64,000 nucleotides of DNA, taken from Misgurnus anguillicaudatus. Lineage: Eukaryota; Chordata; Actinopteri; Cypriniformes; Cobitidae. The notes beneath the pieces were generated by a model. That model ran no database searches. It saw only the letters and a list, made by a program, of their open reading frames with translations, and was not told the DNA's origin. Of the stretch, positions 10,906 through 22,048 are shown piece by piece (position 1 is the first letter of the stretch; each line of letters begins with the position of its first letter). The stretch spans positions 28,484,001-28,548,000 of the forward strand of contig NC_073348.2 of NCBI RefSeq assembly GCF_027580225.2, given 5' to 3'. The position numbers and the translations under genes are program-made.

Positions 10906-12589
10906 ATTTATAATGTCCAACCTGACTCAAAGTCTCTAAATGGGGGGAAGAACGAAGAGGGGGGAAACCAACACAATCTTGCAATACATGTGTAAGTTGT
11001 GAGGTCACTTATTTGTATGTACGACCACGTTTGTACACTTTTGTACAATTCGCATGAATTGCTTTCACTCCTGTGACGTTGGGGTTAGGTGCGGGGTTTC
11101 GAATGAGGTTTCATTATTGTTTATTTTCTAATAATCATACACGATTCGCTTTGCAACAAACTTGTCAAATATGTACGAATTTCTGTGTGATCAGGCTGGT
11201 GAAAGCAGGCTTGTTTCATAGGTTCACGTTCGTCTGTTTGTTTCCACTTCTTTAAATTCATTGAGCATTCTGCAAGAATGTAGACAATCATGTACTGTGT
11301 AGCCCTGCTCACAACCGCCGCCAATAATGAGAGATTTTGCAACCATGGAATAAAGTCAGACTCATGGGACTGTTTCTAGATTAAAAACACAACTTGTTTC
11401 ATGAAATAAAACTCTTTGCGAGTAAAACACTCCACGACAGTTCCTCCAAAAAGCCAAAAAAGAAAAAAAGCATTGTTTTTCTCCAACCGCGAACAATAAA
11501 AACACATACTTATTTCTCACGAGACTTCTTCTTTAGTTTGTCCAATCTCACAGAAGCAGCAGCACTTTATCAATAACAGGGTTAGTGGAAGCCTGGCTGA
11601 AATTGATCACTGCAGACAGATCACCCAGGTCATAGATAAGTAACCTGCAGAGTTCAGAGCTCCAGTCAAAGAAGGTCTCCTCTTATCTACAGGGGAAAAG
11701 AGTCCATTGAATCTGATAGCACCTGGCAGAAAATCAGTGCCTATTGAACACTAAAGCGTCTCTCCGCTGCCTTAAATAATAGACAGCATAAGCCACTAAA
11801 TAAAAGCAGAATTGGTCCAATTTTTGTCTCCCTTCAATTTTTGGAAGCTTACCAGCTGGATCGGCGCAGCACTGTGAATGGAAAAACGTCATCAGGTGAA
11901 GAGAAAATGATGAAAACAAATTGCCTTTGCTTTTCTTGTGAAAGGGGAAACCGGTTCACAAAGCATAAGATGCAAGCAATCTGTGTTGCATCTCTAAAAG
12001 AGACATTGATAGAAAAATAACGGTGGAAAATAGAAGCAAACTAATCTGAGCCGATCTTAACATGTCTTTATTCATCACCTAGAATATTAAAGTTTTATGA
12101 AACAGGAGGCACTTAAAAGCCTTCAGTTTTTGCCAGTGAGACATTACGCTAAAGTCTTTCAACAGGACCCCAGTCATTCTCATGCAAAATAGCAAAATGT
12201 CCAATGAATATAAAACCTTTTTTATTAAGCTTTGATTTAATCAGTGCGTTTGTTGAATAAGAGCAAAAAGGAATGACATTTAAACAGAAACGTAGGGGAT
12301 TTTTAATAGCTCTGTTGATAAAAGGTTAATTAAAGCAATTGCCTCTGCTGTGTTTTAGGGCTTTTAATTCAATGTGCAGAAAGTAGCAAGAATTCGCTTA
12401 GGGTTGTTTAACCTGGAGCTCGACTTGGGATAAATGCACGAAAGTGGGCAATGTCTGAAAAGCTCCAGTGGGACACCATGGTTCCATAAAAGCCTACCAG
12501 CTTTATGTCTGTTAATACAGTCAGATTTATCATTTGAATAACTGATACGACCTCGTGCAAATTAACAGTATACATACACTATAAAAATG
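10906..12589. other. Unassigned; candidate regulatory stretch 11.6-12.4 kb
   Basis: No coding evidence. From about 11580 to 12420 the DNA lacks recognisable repeats and carries motifs such as GGTTAATTAAAGC, GCTTTTAATTCAATG and TTGATCACTG, typical of AT-rich homeobox-bound enhancers. Conservation unknown. Confidence 0.25.
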
Positions 12590-12790
12590 GCTTTGTTGTT
12601 TTTGACTCATAATGAGTAAATATTGGACAGAACACATGCTGGGTTAAAAATGACCCAATGTTTGGTTGTTGTTCTGCAACCATGGGGTATAATTACCCAG
12701 CAGTTGGGTTAAAACAACCCAGCATTGGGTCAATTTTAACCCAGCATTGTGTTCTGTTCAATATTTACCAATTATGGTTCAAAAATAACC
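12590..12790. repeat. AACCCAGC-type palindromic MITE
   Basis: Arms at about 12618-12660 and 12723-12766 are reverse complements (GGACAGAACACATGCTGGGT against ACCCAGCATTGTGTTCTGTT). Multiple AACCCAGC/GCTGGGTT motifs lie between. A decayed piece of the same type is at about 15250-15345. Confidence 0.8.
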
Positions 12791-12894
12791 CAGCCAACTT
12801 TATACTCTGTTCAAATGAAGGGAACATAAGGCATGATACTGCACTGCATACAGGCAGTCGTTGGGATGGTACCCTAAGGTTCCATTTTGTAACT

Positions 12895-13151
12895 TTACAG
12901 GTATACTAAATATATAATATAAGGTTGTACCTTTTTGGTTGTACCTTTTTGGTTGTACCATTGTGTCCCCTAAAATTTAACTGGTACAAAATTGTTCCTT
13001 AAAGTACACAATAGGTCCTTAGGGTGTAATATTGTACCCCAAAAGGTACAACATTTCAATGTGTTGTATATCCATAAAGGTACAAAATTGAACCTTTGAG
13101 GGTACCACTGCCACAGTTTTGTACCTTTTGTACTTTTTTTCTGACAGTGTA
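12895..13151. repeat. GGTAC-rich MITE of the CACTGTCAGAAAAAA family
   Basis: Dense GGTAC/GTACC motifs and a right end TTTTTTTCTGACAGTG, identical to the right end of the complete copy at 46556-46732. A short direct duplication of TTTTTGGTTGTACC occurs near 12930-12960. The left end is not clear. Confidence 0.7.
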
Positions 13152-13298
13152 CACAACTCCTTCTCGCGGCAAGTCGTGTTATAGTAACGAAAATTTTTGT
13201 TAACTAATTTGTGTTTGCTGACACGAATTTCTGCCGTTTTTCGTGTCTCTGGAGATGAATGTCTTTTTTGTCCATCCTAGCACGAATTTCTCTAAATG

Positions 13299-13786
13299 CA
13301 GTCCCTCCAGAAAAACGCGATTGTGCGATCGTGCGATGTATTGCATAATCAGCCAAAGTCCGCATATTTATGTGGGGCTGCATTTTTTCCAAATACGACA
13401 CACTTTTGCCGCATTAATTACATATTTCCGTGCACAAAATATGCGGGGCTTGCATGATTTCATAATCTCCGCATTTTCGTAGCAAAAAGTCACATATATA
13501 TTAGCAGAAAGTTGAAAAATGTTGCATTTACTTCCCAAAAGCGCAGCCGTGTCCTCTATTGCCATGGGAACGTTATGAAGTGACGTGATTATGTGACGTG
13601 AACATCATTGCAGCTTTTGCAAGTTTCCGCAGTTTTTGCAAGTTCCGCAATTTTCGCAAATTCCCGCAATTCCATCGCATAAATTGCATAAATATCCCGC
13701 ATATTCCATCGCATTTTTTAAGAAAACGTTCCGCAAAATTGAGGATTTTTGCCCGCAACAATAACAAAAAAACTCTGGAAGGACTG
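13299..13786. mobile_element. MITE with CAGTCCYTCCAGA ends (family B), copy 1
   Basis: Begins CAGTCCCTCCAGAAAAAC and ends ACTCTGGAAGGACTG, inverted repeats. The 488-bp body (GCATAATCAGCCAAAGTCCG, many GCAAATTTCCGC-like motifs) reappears reversed at 62816-63269 and 63914-64000. It interrupts family A between CACGAATTTCTCTAAATG and TAATGGCTTTTCG, which are contiguous in the other copies. Target duplication is blurred. hAT-like by end sequence, not proven. Confidence 0.82.
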
Positions 13787-13899
13787 TAATGGCTTTTCGT
13801 GTCTGTGCCACGACTTTCTTTATCGTGTCATTTTATGTATTGTTTTCTCATTGTTGTTTTTATTTTTTGACCATTGTCGCTTGGGGTTTGGGTTAGAAT

Positions 13900-14792
13900 T
13901 AGCCTGGGTGCCAGCCGATCTTAGCCCCGCCCACAAGAATGTGAAAACGGGAAGATCGGTCTGGCGTTTCTCCGTTGAGGAGCTACTATGCTTGGACAAA
14001 TGCTGGTCGAACCATTCAAATTGTGAGGGCGGGCTTTATACGATGATGGACAGATAATCAACAGTAACGTAATGAACCACGTCACCAAAGAGCGCGTGTG
14101 TTGAATGGCTGCCGCTGTAGAGTTCAGATGTGTGGATTCTGACATTGAGTCTGTTCTAAAAGCTATCGACAGAGCATTGATTTTAAAAGAGGAACAGAGA
14201 AACGCGAGCAGGGCATTTGTTGATGTTTTTGCCGTCCTTCCTATTCGGCAAAAGTTGGTCGCAACTGAAATGGCTAACGTTATTACGGCGATGCAGCTCA
14301 GCGTGCACGACGAGATGGATATAATTAGCGGTCGTTGCCAGCTTCTTTTCGGAAGCCCGGAATCGTGGTTGCTGAATAAGTCGAGGGACATGCTAGGCTC
14401 CAATATTTTCAAGCAAACGTAATGGGTATTGTCGTGGATGAAGTTCACCTAACGTACAAATGGTAAGAGATAGTCTTACTCTATGACTTAGTAAATACTT
14501 CATGTTGTGATATAAACGAAATGTTGTAAACATAATAGGTGTTGATGTACATTCGCTAACTCAGTATAATCACAATGTTAGTGTCATTGTTGCGAAATAA
14601 CTAGCAGTTCGGTCAGGTCAGGCTGTAAAAGACGTAACGTACGTCACACACTCCGTTGCTCTGATTGGTCGTAGGTCTATCCAATTGAGTGCAGAGGCAT
14701 TTTTCGGTTGAGACACGCCTCATAATTATAGCTCAATGGAGCGGTATCAGACTCAAATTCTGACTAGAATTGAGTATGACAACGTCAGGCTA
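13900..14792. mobile_element. Unclassified DNA element with 9-bp target duplication (element C)
   Basis: It starts TAGCCTGGGTG and ends CGTCAGGCTA, so it has a 7-bp inverted terminus TAGCCTG. GGTTAGAAT flanks it at 13891-13899 and 14793-14801, an exact 9-bp duplication. The uninterrupted site is seen in family A copy 3 near 59235-59250, where GGTTAGAATCAC runs on. It carries the RecQ-like exon at 14105-14462. A 9-bp duplication fits Mutator-like elements better than hAT (8) or Harbinger (3), but no transposase is present to decide. Confidence 0.8.
14105..14462 (+). pseudogene. Broken RecQ-like DNA helicase first exon
   Basis: The frame opens at ATG 14105 and runs 105 codons to TAA at 14420-14422. 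Residues 28-48 resemble a RecQ N-terminus (EEQRNA, then DVFAVLP, which normally precedes the Walker A loop). The expected TGxGKS loop is absent, replaced by IRQKL. QLLFGSPES (about residues 79-87) matches the region before motif II. A one-base frame change at about 14419 restores GIVVDEVHLTYKW, a DEAH-box (motif II) variant. The last codon runs into TG|GTAAGA, a good splice donor (14463). RecQ enzymes are 3'-5' DNA unwinding ATPases; with motif I and Ia lost and a frameshift this copy cannot work. It lies wholly inside element C, so it was probably part of that element's autonomous parent. The helicase assignment is moderately sure, the link to transposition is inference. Confidence 0.62.
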
Positions 14793-15179
14793 GGTTAGAA
14801 TCACTTCCTGCGACTTCCTAATCCAAACCCCAACTCTAACCCCAACTCCAGGTAAGAATAGTTTTAAAAGTGGATGAAAAACATGTAGAAGCCAATGCAT
14901 AAAATTACATCCTAACGCAAACCCCGAATCTAACCCTAACCCCAAGCGACAATGATTTAAAAATAGGAAAGAACGATGAAAAAATATATATAAAATTACA
15001 TGATAAAAAAGGTCGTGGCACAGACACAAAAAGCCATTGATAGAAATTCGTGCTAGGAAGGACAAAAAGATATTTGTCTACAGAGACACGAAAAACAGCG
15101 GAAATTCGTGTCAGCAAACAAAAATAAATTAGTCAATTTTTTCGTTACTATAACACGACTTGCCGTGAGACTGTGTTGG

Positions 15180-15954
15180 TGCACAATATGCATTATAAGA
15201 CATCCTAAAAGTAAAGCTAATTATTCACCCAAAGAAAATGCTTATAGTTGGTCCAGCATTTTCGTTTAAAACAACCCAGCATAGGTACACTTGAGTTTGT
15301 CCCTTTTTATCCCAATGCTGGATTGAATATAACTCAGCATTTTTTATGTGTATGTAAAAATTACTTGGGATGTGTAGGAAATAGCGTCTTTGTGTCTTTG
15401 TGTAAAATGAGTCCATTGTGCAAACTGCTCCTTACTGCATTTATACACATTTTATACATTTACCTACCATCCAGAACGTTCAAGAACACATCCAAGGTTC
15501 CACAATAATTCAAATGCTGGTTTAAGAGTTTTGGAACAGAGCTTTATTGTGACATAAAGCTCATACCGTACTGGCATTCAGTTGGGTTGCTGATAAATGA
15601 TTGGATTCAGCTGATGAAAATCGTTTTTTGGCTGAGTCCTTTTCAAACGGTGCAGTTTTCCATGGTTTCACAGAACATTCCAGACCTTTTCTGAAAGCAT
15701 ATTGGCATTTGGTCAGACGATGTATTTGATTTTCCAGGAACAAAAGACCTGCATCCATTGCGGGACCAAACACGGCACAGAGGTGTTGCTCAGTGCTCAA
15801 GAGGAGCAAAGATCAGTTTTGATGCTTTTAATAATGGTAAAGGTTACAGTTTGGTGACGTCTGATCAACATCACAACATAGATCCACACTGAGACATCCA
15901 AGTTACCCAATCCATCCTGAAGAATAGTTACAACTTGGCAAAGATCTTAATGAA
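15180..15954. other. No gene; AACCCAGC-type fragment at 15250-15345
   Basis: AACAACCCAGCATAGG and CCCAATGCTGGATTG near 15272-15325 relate to the palindrome at 12590-12790. The rest is unassigned. Confidence 0.4.
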
Positions 15955-15957
15955 CAG

Positions 15958-17413
15958 GGCTGCGTTCCCCGAAACCTTCTTAGCTCTACGTCGTTCTTAA
16001 GTTGTACCTTAAGCTGTACCTTATCGTTAATACGTGTTTCCCGAAACGTTCTTAGTTACGTATCACTTCTGTAAGTCGTTTGTTCGAAAGGTTGGTCTGG
16101 AGCACTCTTAGCTTTACCTTATCCCACTTGACTCCGCTAGGGGCCATCACTGTGATAAAAGCTTGTGTAGATTTAAGTCTATATAACTAAATATCTGTTA
16201 AAAAAAAAAGTTGAAGTACACTCCGTGTTAAATTAGGCATTTTTTATTTAAAGAATAAAACATTCACATAATTAGACATTATTACACTGATGGTTGTTAG
16301 ATTTTTAATATTTTTCCAAAGGAACATCAGCTTCAAACTATTATTACAGGCTAAAGAAACTATTAAAAAAACATTTTGGGTGGAGGAGTTGGTGAAACTA
16401 TGGCAGGTAGCAGCTATACAGCGAATCTTACTTAGTGCATTTCAAATCCGTTAAATCTTTAGTTTACTGGCTATTTTAGCTCCAATAAAACAAATCAAGT
16501 AAAATCGCATGCCACGGGAGCACATTCATCACAAAATCATAATTGTTGATTTTCCTAAATATTATTATTGATGTTAGGTCGACTTTGCATCGAAGTTTTT
16601 AATGTTAGGCAGCTGCATGCCATATTCTTTATAAACATTCAAAAGAAACTCCACTTGATTATTGCTTGTATAAGGTCAACAAATTTCAACATTAAAACTA
16701 ATCAAAGCTAAAATCTAAAGCAATCATAATATATATTTATATATCACATATTTTATGTTATATTTAAGGTAAACAGACAGGCGCGGCTCCAGAAATGCGT
16801 CCATTAAGCATTATCCGCATTGTGAACGCGCTGTTGCGCATCCACTGTCCAAGCACACAAACGCGTGAACTAATGAACAACAATTTGTTTTTCTATATTT
16901 TAAGTGTAATGCCAAGCCAGGTGACTTGCACGACCCACCTTATTCCCCTGTGCAACGCATTTATTGGGAAATGATCCTTTAAAGTGAAGGAATAATGGAT
17001 TATACGTTTGGATATGAAGTTGCGAGTTTTGCATGGGTTTGATATAAAATAAAATATACAAGGTTTATATTTAGTTGTTTGCAATTTGAAATATTTTTAC
17101 CAGATATTCCTAATAAATGTAACTTTTTCTATTTCTGAAATGTTTCTTTAATAAATTACACCGCTCTCTCATAACGCAGCGAAGTACCTATTACATAAAG
17201 TTAATAATTGATTGTCGAGCAATCGATATCAACCTATTCAGCACCATCGCCATGGACAGCACCTGGTAACGTCGTACGTAAGAAAGTATACCTTAAGAAA
17301 CCCGCTAAGGTACAGTTCGGGAAACACGCCTAGAAAAGGTAAACCTGTAGTTAAGGTTTAACTTAAGAGTCTTCGTAGCGCGCTAAGAGAGAACGTTGTC
17401 GGGAAACGCAGCC
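15958..17413. mobile_element. PIF/Harbinger-type element, 1456 bp, CAG target duplication
   Basis: Left end GGCTGCGTTCCCCGAAAC and right end GGGAAACGCAGCC are inverted repeats, and inward motifs such as CTTAAG and TACCTTA recur on both sides. CAG flanks it at 15955-15957 and 17414-17416. A 3-bp duplication with this end type fits the PIF/Harbinger superfamily. The interior is AT-rich with no convincing transposase or Myb-like frame. A related element is at 61636-62451. Confidence 0.82.
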
Positions 17414-17442
17414 CAGGCACGTACATTTACAATACATGTGTG

Positions 17443-17575
17443 AGTGATTCTGTAGCTCATAAAGCTGCATTAATGCAAAGGTCAATGGTTCGATCCCCAG
17501 GGAACACACATACTGATAAAAAATATTGTGCGGCTTAAATGTACAGTTATTTGCTTTGAATAAAATAAATGTAAA
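17443..17575 (+). repeat. tRNA-derived SINE remnant
   Basis: GTAGCTCAT (A-box-like, about 17452), B-box GGTTCGATCCC (17488-17498), then AGGGAACACACATACTGATA and TTTGCTTTGAATAAAATAAA. Same layout as the copy at 10168-10290 in opposite orientation. The A-box region is decayed. Confidence 0.65.
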
Positions 17576-17790
17576 TTCACTTAACAAAAATAACCTAAAG
17601 AAATGGAAAGATGTGGGTGGAAATATACTGTCTGAATGACCGGGTCTTTGGCACGCTATCATTTAGAAAAATATATCCAACTTTGCAATCAAACAGTACA
17701 TGCCTTCCTCTGGTCTGATATTTACTTTAACATTACACTCCACTGGATTCAGGTGAGGCAGGATTTAAACTGCATGTAAGTGACTTAATT

Positions 17791-17830
17791 TAAATACATT
17801 TATGTATTTGGCAAACACTAACTTTACCAA
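17791..17830 (-). repeat. SINE 3'-end remnant
   Basis: TACATTTATGTATTTGGCAA reads in reverse as the tail motif of the same SINE group (TGCCAAATACATAAATG). Too short to be certain. Confidence 0.4.
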
Positions 17831-19711
17831 AAAGGCGCTGAAGGCCCTAGACATCTGATTAATTCCTTGATCTGAAGAAACAGGAGTGAATCTCATGACA
17901 TGTTACTGTATGTTGATATTGTTCTGTTTTCCAGCGGTCGTTTTCATGGACAAGGTTTACATAAGAAAGAGGAAACAATAGTGTTTGAGGCTCACAATAT
18001 ATCATTACCATGCACAAAACTCTTATTATTCATCTATGCCTAGGTAAATACAGTTTTCATGGCACCTTTAAGTATAGGTCATATATAATCAATTCCAGAT
18101 CAATTCCTTCAACTAAACAAATGATTTTGTTATGGCTAGTGCTATTCTTCCAGGTCAGCTACAGAAAAACGCATAAACAAAACAAAGGCCTTCTTACTGT
18201 TACCACGCAAAAACAATGCAGAAGTTTTTCCACCACAGGCAACAAATCTACGGTAAAACTTTAGTATGTACTATGATGTGTCAGCTCTGACCTGCCCACT
18301 GCTGCTGTGTACAAACCAAATCCACCCACACTGAAGAGATCAAACACAGGGCAGGTTCTCAAATGTTGAAGCTAAAACTGAAACAGCTTGTATCTATCAG
18401 AAAATCCTGGATGTATGACAGAAAACATCCAGCTCATTGCCCATCACAGTGAATCAGGGCAGATGGCAATATGCACCGTCTCAGTGTGACTGCTGAACCG
18501 TTTTGATGTTGCCTCAGGACTGAGCATTTTATGTTGATGCGGGACTTTTTTCCCAGCTCTAGCTGTAAGGATGAAGCTGTAATGGGTTACAATCTAAGTG
18601 AAGTCTTGGTGCATATAGCACTGCTTCCTGAAATGCTTTAAATAGCCTGAACAATTGTCTGACACAGAAGGAAACGGTTCAGACTACAAGGGCAGTCGCG
18701 CCACAGTTTACAGGGAAAGACACGAAAGGCTGCTGGGGGGATTTCTACCATAATTACTTTCAATGCCCCTTAGGTTATATTAAACCATTAAAAATGCCCC
18801 TAAGGTTATATTAAACCATTAAATATGATGTTTATTGTACAAAATGGACTAAACAATAAACTTTAATTGGTATTTATAATAATTTGGCAAACAACAGCAA
18901 ATTAGGGAGTCTAGGTTTTATTTAAATTTACAAAAAAAAATCTCAGAGGTAATAAAGCATACACTTACTACAATTTTAACTGTTACTAATTTTGGTTGGT
19001 TCTCTTTTTTGATGATTTTTTCTAGTCATCGTCCTGGGTTATCTCTTTATATACTTTGCATATCTTGTATGTAATTTTTTGCCAAGCAAATGAGCTACTG
19101 CCCTCCCTCCCTGTGCTTTTGGTTAAAAACAGATCTGATTCCGGTAAATACAGTCTGAGACAATAGTATCTAAAGTTGCATAAGTGCTACAATGTGCTAA
19201 AAACACACTTAGAAAAGCTTTTGGGTGAAATTAAGTCAGTCAGTGTCCATGGGCGGGGCTTTATCAGTGTGACATCATATTAACAAGAGAATCAAAACAG
19301 CACGTCTAATGACTGCTTTGGTTTAATAAGGATTTATAAAAGGGTAGGTTTCTTTGATTGTAGGGTTGTTTTGACTGTCAGCACACATTTGCACATTGCA
19401 TAATATGGGCCCTTAAATTCTTTTCAAAGCTGAGCTTTAGTTTATATTCCAAACACACCAATGCAACATGCTTACACAATTTTAATGCATCTTTAATAAA
19501 GTATTTAAATAAAGAGCAAATATGTCAATTGTTCAAAGCTACTACACAGCAAAAAGTCCAATGCTAAATTAACTCTCACAGAGTTGATCACAGGTGGTTT
19601 TCAGGCCTTAGTTTCATTAGGACATATAACTAGTTTTAACAAACATGCCTTACTAAAAACATTACTGGTGTGCATTTTTAAAACAAATTAAAGGGCACTG
19701 AAGTATAAGCA
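17831..19711. other. No gene; short tandem duplication at 18762-18820
   Basis: AATGCCCCTWAGGTTATATT occurs twice with a 31-bp period (18762-18790, 18793-18820). Otherwise single-copy-looking DNA with no convincing coding frame. Confidence 0.5.
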
Positions 19712-20270
19712 ACATGATCTCAAGAAAGTCGTGTTATAGTCATGCAAAATTTGATCAATTTATTTGTGTCAATGACACGAAATTCAGCTTTTTTATGTGC
19801 CTTGAGCACGAATGTCTTTTTCATGACACTATTTCAATAAATAGTTTCTTGTGTCCGTGGCACAACTTTCTTTTTTGTGTCATTTTATGTATTGTTTCCT
19901 CATATTTTTAAATCATTGTCGCTTGGGGTTGGGGATAGATTTGGGGTTTGGGTTAGGATGTACTTTTATGTATTGGTATCTACATGTTTTTCTCCCGCTT
20001 TTAAAACTATTCTCGCCTGGAGTTGGGGTTAGAGTTGGGGTTTGGGTTAGAATGTCTAAAAATGTAACAGAAAGTGATTCTAACCCCAACCCCAAGCGAC
20101 AATGGTAAGAAAATAAAGAAAACAATTAGAAAACGATAGATAAAATGAAGCAAAAAAGAAAGTTGGGCAACGCACACAAAAAAACTATTTATAGAAATTT
20201 GTAAGAGTGTCGCGAAAAAGACATTCATGCTCAAGGCATGGAAAAAAGCTGAATTTCGTGCCATTTTCGT
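19712..20270. mobile_element. Telomere-like palindromic MITE (family A), copy 2
   Basis: Left end AACATGATCTCAAGAAAGTC; the inner reverse-complement arm ends at GAATTTCGTGCCAT, where the match to copy 3 stops, so the last ~50 bp are missing. TTGGGGTTGGGGATAG, GTTGGGGTTAGAGTTGGGG and CTAACCCCAACCCCAAG lie in the core. No insertion is present, so this copy shows the undisturbed interior. Confidence 0.87.
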
Positions 20271-20504
20271 TCTGGTTTATTGTCTTAGTCTATAGTTCTT
20301 GCAAACTTAAAGTAAGTTAGCTGGGGATTTTGTTGTTTGAGCAACCTGCCTAGGTTTCACATGCCTGTTGATTAGATATAATTGTTAAGCGCTCTTGCTC
20401 ACTTTATTTATGTGCATTATATACATGCTACAGTAGTTACACTCCTTTAAGATAATGTAATTAATAGTGGGAAATAATCAGTTTTTCGCCAGACGTTCTA
20501 CAAC

Positions 20505-20780
20505 ATCTGCTTCACTTTGTGTTTATTAACACTTTAGTTTCAATTCATCACGCAGCTATTCCCGTTAGAGGTAAAACATTTCATTCATTAATAATCTAGT
20601 ATGTGTTCATTTTCTGTCATAGTTTCTTAAAAAAATGAAGTTTTTTTGAGTGTCTTAAATAAAAATATTTTAATTTTCATCATGACGCGTACGCCCCGCC
20701 CCTTTGATTGCCACGCCCTGGCCCTGCCCACTCGCCCAACCCTACCACCTTAACTAACACATTTTTTGGGGGAAACCCTG
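20505..20780. repeat. hAT-like fragment ending GGAAACCCTG
   Basis: TTAATAATCTAGTATGTGTT and TACGCCCCGCCCCTTTGATT are shared with 52585-52760 inside the hAT at 51923-52842. The right end TTTGGGGGAAACCCTG is the inverse of the CAGGGTTTCCC end seen at 10566. The two families share a subterminal block but have different ends. Confidence 0.62.
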
Positions 20781-22048
20781 AACATCATAAACAATTCTTA
20801 TTAAAATTTTAATACTGTATAAAGTGTAAACCGAACATGTTCTTGACTAGGTTGTTGTGAGTTTTACCCATTAGTTCAGGCTGAAATAAGCAAACTCTTA
20901 ATAAAAGAAGATTGGCTTGAACCTGGTAAACTGTCTTAGGAGATTGCAGTTGGCATCAATTCCCTCAACAGCTGCTGGCGTGCCGATCACTAATCATTGT
21001 TAAAGTCAAGGAGAGCACTCAAATCTGCTTGAGTATTTATAATGATGCTTGAAATAACAAGCTGCAGAGTCAAAGTCTTCCACGGAGCTCTCGTAAATGA
21101 GCGGCATAGCGGAGAGAAAGCATTTAATAACAGAATTATCTCAGCACAAACTCTTTAAATGAGCTGAAGCCGCATAATTAGCAGACAATTGATGCTTTGC
21201 GCCCACTTCTAAAATGATGATTAATGTCTATGATAAAACGAAAATAATCATGAGTGTGAGACAGAGGGGATTAAAAATCAAGATAAACGCTTTCAAAACA
21301 AACAGCTGCGCTGAAAACCCCCGACTAAACACTTTTGAACGTGCTTATTTCCATAGAGAACATATTTCAATTTCATTTGCTTTTAAATGGTTGTTTTCTG
21401 GTTCTTTATTTTCCATCTTACTTTCTCACTTACTAAGCATAGACATACAAACGCACTCATAAACGCTCAACAGGCTGCTGACTATCATTACGACGGATGT
21501 GTCTTAATACCTGTGGAAATCGTTTTCACAGCAGTGGGCTTACAGGCAGAGCTAATTGAACCTGTTGTTGTATTTATAGAATTAGAGAGAAATTAATTGG
21601 CCCCGAACAAATGGAGCGAATGTAACAGAAGCAGATGTTACGTAGAGAGAGATCGGGCCACATGGGGCAGGTAATACAAACATGTTTTATCTGCATTTAC
21701 AGCCGCGCTGCTCATCCGTTCACTCGCAGAATGTTCCTACTGAGATTATACAACCTATATTACCATTTCTACTTACTCAAAAATTATAAAGCTGTCATTC
21801 ACCCCATAGAGTGCCGCAGGGATGATGGATTTTTGTTGGCCAACCTGGAAGTTGATGGGACACTGGTTTATCTCTCAAAAACGCCCATTAATTTTTCCAA
21901 TTAACTTTTGGATTATCGCTTTTTTTGTCTAACAAGTAAATCTTTACAGATGTAGTGTAAATGCGTTTACTAGAAAAATTAAAAGCCGAATTTTTACTTG
22001 AATTTGAATTTTTTTTAATGCCAATTCGGAAATAGCAACACACTCACT
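20781..22048. other. Single-copy-looking DNA; best candidate for conserved regulatory sequence
   Basis: About 20930-21230 and 21560-21640 are repeat-free, with motifs such as CACTAATCATTG, GAGCGGCATAGCGG, CATTTAATAACAG, GCATAATTAGC and AATTAATTGG. Balanced composition and TAAT/ATTA clusters are common in developmental enhancers. Overlapping short open frames show no domain. No conservation data, so this is a flagged guess. Confidence 0.25.

Larger units (their letters stand above)
13153..15179. mobile_element. Telomere-like palindromic MITE (family A), copy 1, carrying two inserted elements
   Basis: The ends CGGCAAGTCGTGTTATAGTA (from 13167) and its inverse TACTATAACACGACTTGCCG (to about 15166) lie 2 kb apart. 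The arms match in reverse complement for more than 120 bp. Other copies at 19712-20270 and 59004-59571 are only about 560 bp, so the extra length comes from insertions at 13299-13786 and 13900-14792. The core has degenerate TTGGGGTT/TTAGGG motifs in both orientations (13881-13896, 14822-14850, 14920-14947). No coding sequence of its own. Confidence 0.86.

Noticed and set aside
13921..14448. 175-codon open frame on the minus strand, the longest in the window
   Set aside because: It is antisense to the RecQ-like exon, which has recognisable motifs on the plus strand. The minus frame has none.
16893..17084. Possible transposase remnant inside the 15.96-17.41 kb element
   Set aside because: 63 codons on the minus strand lack any Harbinger transposase or Myb-like motif I can recognise.
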